Origin: Cryptomeria japonica
Taxonomy: Eukaryota; Streptophyta; Pinopsida; Cupressales; Cupressaceae
Direction of reading: 5' to 3'
DNA length: 64,000 nucleotides
Assembly: GCF_030272615.1 (NCBI RefSeq)
Contig: NC_081407.1
Span: 143,098,897-143,162,896 of the forward strand
The position numbers and the translations under genes were made by a program. The notes under the pieces were generated by a model. It was not told the DNA's origin. It ran no database searches and worked only from the letters and a program-made list of their open reading frames with translations. Below are positions 57,399 through 64,000 of the stretch, piece by piece. Each line of letters starts with the position of its first letter. Within the stretch, counting starts at the first letter, position 1.

Positions 57399-58690
57399 TA
57401 GCCTTTCCTATGTCTACACAAAATCCAAAATTTGTGTTTGCAGTGGCCAACTGTTTTGATCCCGAGAGTAGAAGTGCTAAAGATGTAGATGGTAAGAAAA
57501 TCATTAGGTTGGATGAATAATTCTTTGACACTATCTTCAAATTTCTGAGCATAGGCAAGTATGCTAACATAGATATGCAAACAACCCAAGAGATTATGAT
57601 GAGAAGCACTCAAATAAGTACCAAATAAATATGAATGATAATTGGTTGAAAACTCCAAGGCCCACCATTGCTAGATAACATAAAACCTTTCACATCAGTG
57701 ACTTTATTAAGGAGGTGAATGATTTAGTTACTCTTATCAGTAGATTAAAAGGTCTTCCTATCTTTGACACATATCATGAGTGGATATATCAATACATCCA
57801 TGTCATCAAGAAAAACAAGGAAAAGATATAATGGGGCAAACAAATAAGTGATGCACTATGTGATCTTCTCATCAAGGTACCAATTGCTTTGAAGTCTTAC
57901 ATGAATTCTTACTTGGTGTATGTTGTGGCATCAATGAGGCACTTTCTAGGTTTGTCCACGGAGGGAGATAGAAGACATGTTTTGGTTCACAAGTACTACT
58001 CCCGGCTAGTTCTAGAGAATAGCTTGCATCATTTCAGGAGAGTCAGTGATGCTTTCTTCTATCATTACATATGTATTCTCAACAAATATTTGAAAGAAGA
58101 GAGTATCTGATGAGACCTCAGGGTAGGATATTTTGATGATCAACCCTTCATGCTTCCTAGATATCCATCCGATTAAATTGTTCTCATGGACATAGCTTGA
58201 CAGATGGTTGCAATTCATGAACGATAATCAAGTTCCCATAAATATGGCTTCAAATTCTCTTTAACCATTCGAAGGTACTCTATCAATTTCATCTATAAAG
58301 CTAAGGAAATGGAAGAAGAAATGAGAAGAGTCACAATGAAGTTTTTCAAGGCGAGAAGAGATTTTGATTATAGGGGAATGAAGAATAAATTGAAAAAGTG
58401 ATATACTTGAGTGAATTTCATAGAGGATATTTGGATTGATTGCAGGACTGAAGAAGATATTATGAGACTTGACTACTGCCATCTCACCTTGGAACAGATT
58501 GAAAATCTCATCCTGGTGGATATTTATGAAGGTCTGAAGGATGATGTAAATGTTTTGGATCAGGTATATGAGAGCAAGATTATTATTGATATAACACTTC
58601 CACTAATTCAATGGTCCCATAAGGAAGTGATTTCAATACGAGCCAGATTATAGGATATCCTCACAAACACCAATGTTTGGTTGATGGTGG
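57399..58690 (+). pseudogene. Unidentified ORF L, central part
   Basis: The frame continues from 45165 across solo LTR I: MSTQNPKFVFAVANCFDPES, DGKKIIRLDE, then a stop, FFDTIFKFLSIGKYANIDMQ. A frameshift follows; then WGKQISDALCDLL, an open piece 57889-58110 (SYMNSYLVYVVASMRHFLGL, ENSLHHFRRVSDAFFYHY), FMLPRYPSD, and 58411-58653 (FIEDIWIDCRTEEDIMRLDY). I recall similar ORFs, with NFMTSYLVYL- and LPRYPxDRxVL-like blocks, accompanying plant retroelements, but I cannot name a function. No catalytic motif is evident. Confidence 0.5.
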
Positions 58691-60107
58691 GCACGGTAAT
58701 TGGTTTCACAACTTGCACCATTTAATTTCCTTTCAATATCAAAGAGGGTGTATCTTAAAGTTATCTGTGATATGGTTTTGATTAAGGTTGGGGGTTTTTG
58801 CAACATAAATAAGTGACTTAGGCTCGGTCATGCTCCATCATGAGCTATCATGATCTCTTTTTCTATGGAAAAATTTCTAGACTAAGGATATTTCACAAAA
58901 CTAAGTTAAAGAAACTAAACTAGCCTATGAAAGATTTTGGCTAGATTGTACCAAGAGTTAAACAAGACACAATCAAGACTCATTCATGGAATTATCTATT
59001 TCTAAAACTAAAACAAATTTTAGCTTCCTATGAGTTCAAATCCTAGATTATGTACTGGAAAATAAATCTCTTTTACGCTTGCAAGAAACATAATCTATTT
59101 TACGTTTGTAGGGAATAAAATCTATCTAATGAACATCAAAACAAGTTGAGTTCCATGAGTAATCTGATTGAGTTTCTATTATAAAGTTGATTCCAAATCC
59201 CATCATCTTTAACAACTACTGTGAATGCAAAATCTAACATTTATTATGAAAACAAAATACATTACTGAGTGAAACTAAACAAAACTATGAAACTAAGATT
59301 TTTAACAATGCATCCATTCATTAAAATGTTGTTGTTTGGAATGAACAACTACAACTTCTACAATCAATTCTACTTAAAACTTATCACAATTTAATAAAAC
59401 ATAATACAATTAAATCAACGCACGGAACTAAAGTGGAAATAAAATCAAACAAAGATCACCTCCCTTTAGTTAAGCAGGTCTTTCTCTTCCTCTGGTGGGA
59501 TACAACTATTCTTGGATCAACTTAGATTTTCATTGAAATGAACTTCCAAAAGGAGGTAAAACAAGTTTGCAGATTACAAAATACGAGTCTCTATTGTTGG
59601 CTAACTTACTAACTATCCACTGACTAACTATCTTTTTGAAGAAAGAGATGGGATATTTATACATCCCATCGCTTAAAACAGAGTAATGACTAAAAACTGA
59701 ACTGGAGAGAACTTAACACTAAATTAATGACTTCAGATAGAAGTTGAAGTTCACAGAGACAACTGATAAAATAGACTCAGAGGAGATCAAGAGAACCTCT
59801 CCATCTGGAGCGATCAAGAGTGATCATCATTCACACACTGACTAAACTAGAATTTGAACTCCTTGTCTGCTAGTTAGTTTCAAACACATCCAGGAAAATA
59901 GAATAGAACACAATGATAAACATCCTAAATATTCGGCCATTCATCCATATTAATCAACTAAAAATGAAATATTTAATCACAAGATATTACTTCTAATATA
60001 CTTCCTAATTAGCAGAATATAATGGTAGAAAAGAGTAAATATATGTGCATTAGATCTGCCACCAAGCATATTAGTTCATAAAGTATTAAAAGTTTTAAGT
60101 AGAAAGT
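58691..60107. other. Non-coding stretch between parts of ORF L
   Basis: AT-rich with no coding frame. A minus-strand TATAAATA (59654-59661) sits in a small dyad, GATGGGA...TCCCATC (59648-59670). It could be another LTR-type insertion in minus orientation or an intron-like segment. I could not locate matching ends or a TSD. Confidence 0.4.
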
Positions 60108-60722
60108 ATGATTAAAAGTAACATGATTGATGCTCGTCAACTGACACAAAAGGGCATCCAATTGATTCTATTCAACACTAGGTCAGAGGATTATACTGTG
60201 AGACCTATTGGAAAGAAATCGAAGCTTAGAACTAAGGATAGGCAAGATCGTGTTTCTCCACAAAAGACTCCTAAGTACAAGTTTACTATGGGAAATGGTA
60301 GAGGCAAGGATCAAGGTGAGTCTTCTACTTAGGTTGTTCAATGGGAAAAAGAGTCAGAAGAATGAGAATTTGAAGATGAACCTGTTAATGAAGAACAACT
60401 AGAAGAAGAAGATCTACTTGATGAGAAAAAAGAAGAGGAACATTATGAAGAAAGATTTCCAAAAACTCATAGAGCTCCTCAACTTGAAAAATACATAGGG
60501 GTCTATTCCTTATAACAAATCTTGTTCTAGCTACTAGACCTCCATGGGTTTCTAATTTTGAGTTTGTGCCTTTTAGATCCACTATCTCATATTCCCTACT
60601 TGCTTCTAGTGTGGTTGTCCATGTTATTCCTCCTTCTACCACCAGTGCTCGTCAACTTTAGATACTCCTCAAGACAATATCAAAAATGTATTTTCTTCAT
60701 TCCCAAACTTGTCCAAAGTATC
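60108..60722 (+). pseudogene. Unidentified ORF L, C-terminal charged part (tentative)
   Basis: Open from 60108 (MIKSNMIDARQLTQKGIQLI), with a basic stretch GKKSKLRTKDRQDR, a stop near 60330, then a strongly acidic run (EEQLEEEDLLDEKKEEE). No homology is recognised. It is cut at 60722 by the LTR of element D. Whether it belongs to the same original ORF as 57399-58690 is inferred from strand and position only. Confidence 0.35.
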
Positions 60723-61783
60723 TATTAGGTCCCAGAGACAACTGAGAGGAGGGGGGCTGAATCAGTTGTCTACTAAATTCAAACCAAAAACAACTTAACC
60801 AACTTAATGCTTAATACCAGTAAACCAGTTCAATATGTCAGTAGACAGTTTTAACAGTTAATTGCTATACCGGTAAGGATTAGTGCATGAAACATAAACA
60901 CAAAGTCATCCACAACACATAACACCAATATTTGTATGTGGAAACCCTATAAGGGGAAAAACTACGGTGGGAAACCTTACCCACAATCAGATGATACTAC
61001 TGTAAATAGTAAGTGTACATAAATGGGGTCTGAACATGCAAAAAGGCCAAGCGCCTAGAGCTCACTACTAAATCACAAAATGGGAGTCACACTGACTACA
61101 GTTGGATGGTTAAATCCAATAAGAATGTACTGCACAAAATAGCATCTTCATATGCTGGATTCAGTACCGATGTAGTTTTGATTGTCTTCACAAAAACCCT
61201 TCTTCAATCTCAAATGATGTCTGCATGTATAGCTCTGCTTATTCTCACATATACCTTCACACAATCCTTTTTCGCATTCCACATCTGATCTTACAAATAA
61301 GATCTTACATTTATACCATAACCTAAGACCAATTTTAGTAGGTTGGCTCTACAAGATATTACAATAAAAACATTTTACAAATAATACAATATCCGATGCA
61401 ATAACCGATTGAACATGTCGGCTTAATGCATTTACAACAATAATTAATCAACTCCATAGCATGCCATGCTGATCTGGAAAAGATAAACCTATCAGTGTAA
61501 CCCTGGACCTATTTGCCGGTAACAACAATTATGTGAATGCTAATGTACCAATAAACAAAACTCCAAAACAAAGTGTTCACACAATGTCTTCGACATAACC
61601 AAGTGATTTCCATATCATTCCAAGTGTCAGTGATCATTATATCTTTCCGGTGTACTAGATACTAGTGACTGTGCATGAGTCACTTGCTTGCCGGTGAATG
61701 TTGTTGATTCTCCAAAGTGCCAGAGTTGATAAGTGTTTAGTAGGTGTTGACATCAATGACAAAACTATACTAAAATACCAACA
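60723..61783 (-). repeat. 3' LTR of copia D
   Basis: On the minus strand it starts TGTTGGTATTTTAGTATAG and ends GGGACCTAATA. Its TATA box (TATAAATG on the minus strand) is at about 61309-61316, with the same AGATCTTA/TAAGATC dyad as in B. A G-rich run lies at 60752-60759. Confidence 0.9.
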
Positions 61784-62178
61784 ATCTCCCCCTTTGGCAT
61801 TGATGGCAACACAAGATGGAAAAACCATCAAAGTGCCAAAATAGAAATGCCAAATACCAAAAACCAACAATCTCCAAAAAGAGATCATAACCAGAAATCA
61901 AAATACAGATACAAAGAGTAATAATCTCTCCCAAACAACAATCTCTCCCCTTGGGAGCAACATGTGTTTTCCTAGTGTGTTTTTTTTTTTTTTAGTTTTT
62001 CCATACCAATCTCTCCCCCTTTGACATCAAATGCCAAAGTTACAATAAAACCAAGTTCATATACAAAATACCAATCAATTCAATATACCAACTACTCCCC
62101 CTGAGAAGTAGCTTCCCATCAAAGCCGGAAAAAATATTTCTCTATTAATTCTACCGGTTGATGACAATCATCAACGGT
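61784..62178 (-). other. Copia D 3' untranslated region with repeated polypurine-tract-like motifs
   Basis: Minus-strand CCAAAGGGGGAGATTG abuts the LTR. Further G-rich blocks are near 61945-61952 (AAGGGGAGAG), 62009-62021 (CAAAGGGGGAGAG) and 62096-62104 (CAGGGGGAG), the same set and order as in B. A 15-base T-run (about 61979-61993 on +) is unique to D. Confidence 0.75.
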
Positions 62179-63642
62179 CTAAGTCTCTACCAGTGGTGGT
62201 ATGACTCCAAACTGATCTCTGAGATATTCAAAAGTCTCCTTAGGCAAAGGTTTAGTCAAAATATCTGCAATTTGCTCTTTAGTATTCACATAAACTAGTT
62301 TTATCTCCTTTGCTTCAACATTTTCCCTTAGAAAATTTAGTTTGATAGAAACGTGTTTGGTTTTAGAATGTAATACCGGATTCTTAAATATATCAATTGC
62401 TGCAGTGTTATCACAATAGATAGTAATAGGTTCCTTGCATTTTACCTTTATGTCTTTCAACATTTGCTTAAGCCATAGTACCTGTGTATAGTTAGTTGCT
62501 ACTACAACATATTCTAATTCTGTTGTTGATAAAGATGTACAACTTTGTTTCTTACTCAATCAAGAAACTAATCTATTTCCAAGAAAGAATGCTCCGTCGA
62601 TGGTTCTTTTTCTATCATCCACATCTCCTACCCAATTTGCATCTGTGTATGCACATAGATCAAAGTTTTCATCTTTAGGATACCATAATCCAAGATTTGT
62701 TGTGCCTTGTAAGTACAAGAAAATTCTTTTCACTGCTGATTCATGATTTTCCTTAGGATTACTCTGAAATCTAGAAATAATACATACTGCATTCATAATA
62801 TCAGGCTTGGTTTGTGTCAAATACAGTAAATCTCCTATCATAGATTTGTATCTAGTTGGATTAACAGGTGTAGATTCACCCCTTAGTGATAGTTTGTCAT
62901 TTGTTGTCATGGGTGTACTTACCGGTTTAGAGTTATCCATCCCAAACTTCTTTAGTAACTCTTTTAAGTATTTGGATTGACTCAAGAATATACCTTTATT
63001 AGACTGTGAAATCTGCAATCCTGAAAAGAATTTTATTTCTCCAATCATAGACATTTCAAATTCTTGCTGCATTTTAATAGAAAATTCTTTACATAATCCA
63101 TCTTCTCCTCCAAAGATTATATCATCAACAAATACTTCTATAATCAAGATGTCATCATTATTTACTTTATAATATAAATTTATGTCTGCATTTCCTTTAG
63201 TAAAACCAATCTTTAAAAGATACTTATCCAATCGTGCATACCAAGCTCTTGGAGCTTGTTTCAATCCATACAAAGCTTTTCTTAACCTGCAAACCATATC
63301 ATTGTCATCTGTCAAAGAAAATCCATCAGGTTGTTCAATGTACACTTCCTCTTCAAGATCTCCATTTAAAAATGCACATTTAATATCCATTTGATAAACT
63401 TTGTGGTTCTTGTGTGTTGCAAAAGCCAAAAACAATCTGACTGCCTCAATTCTAGCTACTGGTGCAAAGGTTTTATTGTAATCAACTCCTTCCTTCTGAG
63501 ATTATCCCTTATATACTAGTCTTGCTTTATTTTTGACAACCTTACCATCTTCATTAAGTTTGTTTCTAAAAACCCATTTGGTTCCAATTACATTTTTATA
63601 TTTAGGCCGGGGAACTAATGTCCAAGTGTTGTTTTTCTCAAT
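62179..63642 (-). pseudogene. Copia D reverse transcriptase and RNase H
   Basis: A 291-codon open stretch (63435-62560) holds YKVYQMDIKCAFLNGDLEEE-like sequence, [20 protein letters not shown], catalytic FVDDIIFGGED (near 63120), SKPVSTPMTTNDKLS and RTIDGAFFLGNR, where KST is changed to RTI. A stop near 62560 separates RNase H (SKKQSCTSLSTTELEYVVVA, YCDNTAAIDIFKN), which ends LGVIPPLVET with a stop at 62179-62181. N-terminal RT (GTKWVFRNKLNEDG region near 63560) has a stop near 63500. Better preserved than B in RT. Confidence 0.9.
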
Positions 63643-64000
63643 TTATTCTAATTCTTCTTCCATAGCTTTAATCCAAAATTTATCTTCACATGCCTCATTA
63701 ACAAATGATGGTTCAATTTCAGAAATAAGACATACCTCTTCATTTGCCAATCTTCCTCTTGTCATAACTCCTTTAAACTTGTTTCCAATTATCTGATCTT
63801 CAAAATGATTCAGTCTTACATACCGGGGTGTCTTTGTTTGTTGATGTTCCTCAGTTACTCTAGAATCCTCAAATGATACCAGGGTAACTGGATCTTCATT
63901 TTGTACCAGTGGATTTAGTGCAGGTTCATTTGTCAAAATTTCTATTGCCGGTTCAAAGTCTATATACCTTGAAGTTCCTCTGAATTGTTCATCAATCTTT
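63643..64000 (-). pseudogene. Copia D integrase-RT linker, partial
   Basis: The open stretch 63936-63643 reads TNEPALNPLVQNEDPVTL, TPRYVRLNHFEDQIIGN, then GRLANEEVCLISEIEPS and WIKAMEEELE, the junction between the integrase C-terminus and RT. The same segment exists in B at about 5830-6130. It is cut by the window edge. Confidence 0.85.

Larger units (their letters stand above)
60723..64000 (-). mobile_element. Ty1/copia retrotransposon D, 3' part, B family
   Basis: The 3' LTR (60723-61783), 3' untranslated region, RNase H, RT and the integrase C-terminus are present; the rest lies beyond the window. The last base triplet of the LTR is changed (CCTAATA for CCTAACA on the minus strand). The left flanking pentamer is GTATC (60718-60722), to be compared with the unseen right flank. 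It is in the opposite orientation to B. Confidence 0.92.

Overview
The window reads as repeat-dense intergenic DNA from a land plant with a large genome. Lineage cues are weak; a gymnosperm is my best guess. The evidence is AT-rich sequence, Ty1/copia, Ty3/gypsy and L1-type LINE relics, initiator-Met-tRNA-type primer binding sites, several layers of nested insertions with 5-bp target-site duplications (TSDs), and a fragment of the plant-type DRM DNA methyltransferase. I see no intact host gene, tRNA or rRNA. Nearly every coding stretch carries stops or frameshifts.

Layout from left to right. (1) 1-1360: a 590-bp inverted repeat with a 26-bp loop. Both arms are DRM methyltransferase pseudogene sequence. 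(2) About 1800-2165: one end of a CACTA (En/Spm-like) DNA transposon, abutting a truncated copia element. (3) Copia A (2166-13126, + strand) is split by full-length copia B (3464-9004, TSD AATAG). (4) 13127-17700: a minus-strand gag relic and AT-rich filler. (5) Gypsy F (about 17740-28805, + strand) is split inside its protease by copia E (18535-27711, - strand, TSD CAATT). E itself carries a solo LTR (23703-25239, TSD GTTAG). (6) 28806-42141: element G, with two almost identical LTRs of about 4.8 kb around a 3.7-kb non-coding core that keeps a primer binding site and polypurine tract. This is the layout of a LARD (large retrotransposon derivative). (7) 42147-43438: an L1-type LINE relic. (8) 43439-44951: an LTR-like stretch holding ten copies of a roughly 32-bp palindrome. 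(9) 44952-60722: a decayed unidentified ORF (L), interrupted by solo LTR I (45166-57393). Solo LTR I is interrupted by copia C (45678-56777, - strand, TSD CACAT), and C contains two further solo LTRs (45745-47275 and 50342-51981). (10) 60723-64000: the 3' part of copia D (- strand, same family as B), cut by the window edge.

The genes do not form a pathway; the window records successive insertions. The features most worth following are the DRM inverted repeat beside a CACTA end, the two unrelated palindrome arrays (in the G LTRs and at 44156-44742), and the LARD. Where coding frame and TSDs could be checked together (A/B, F/E, E/solo LTR, ORF L/solo LTR I) the boundaries agree to the base or nearly so.
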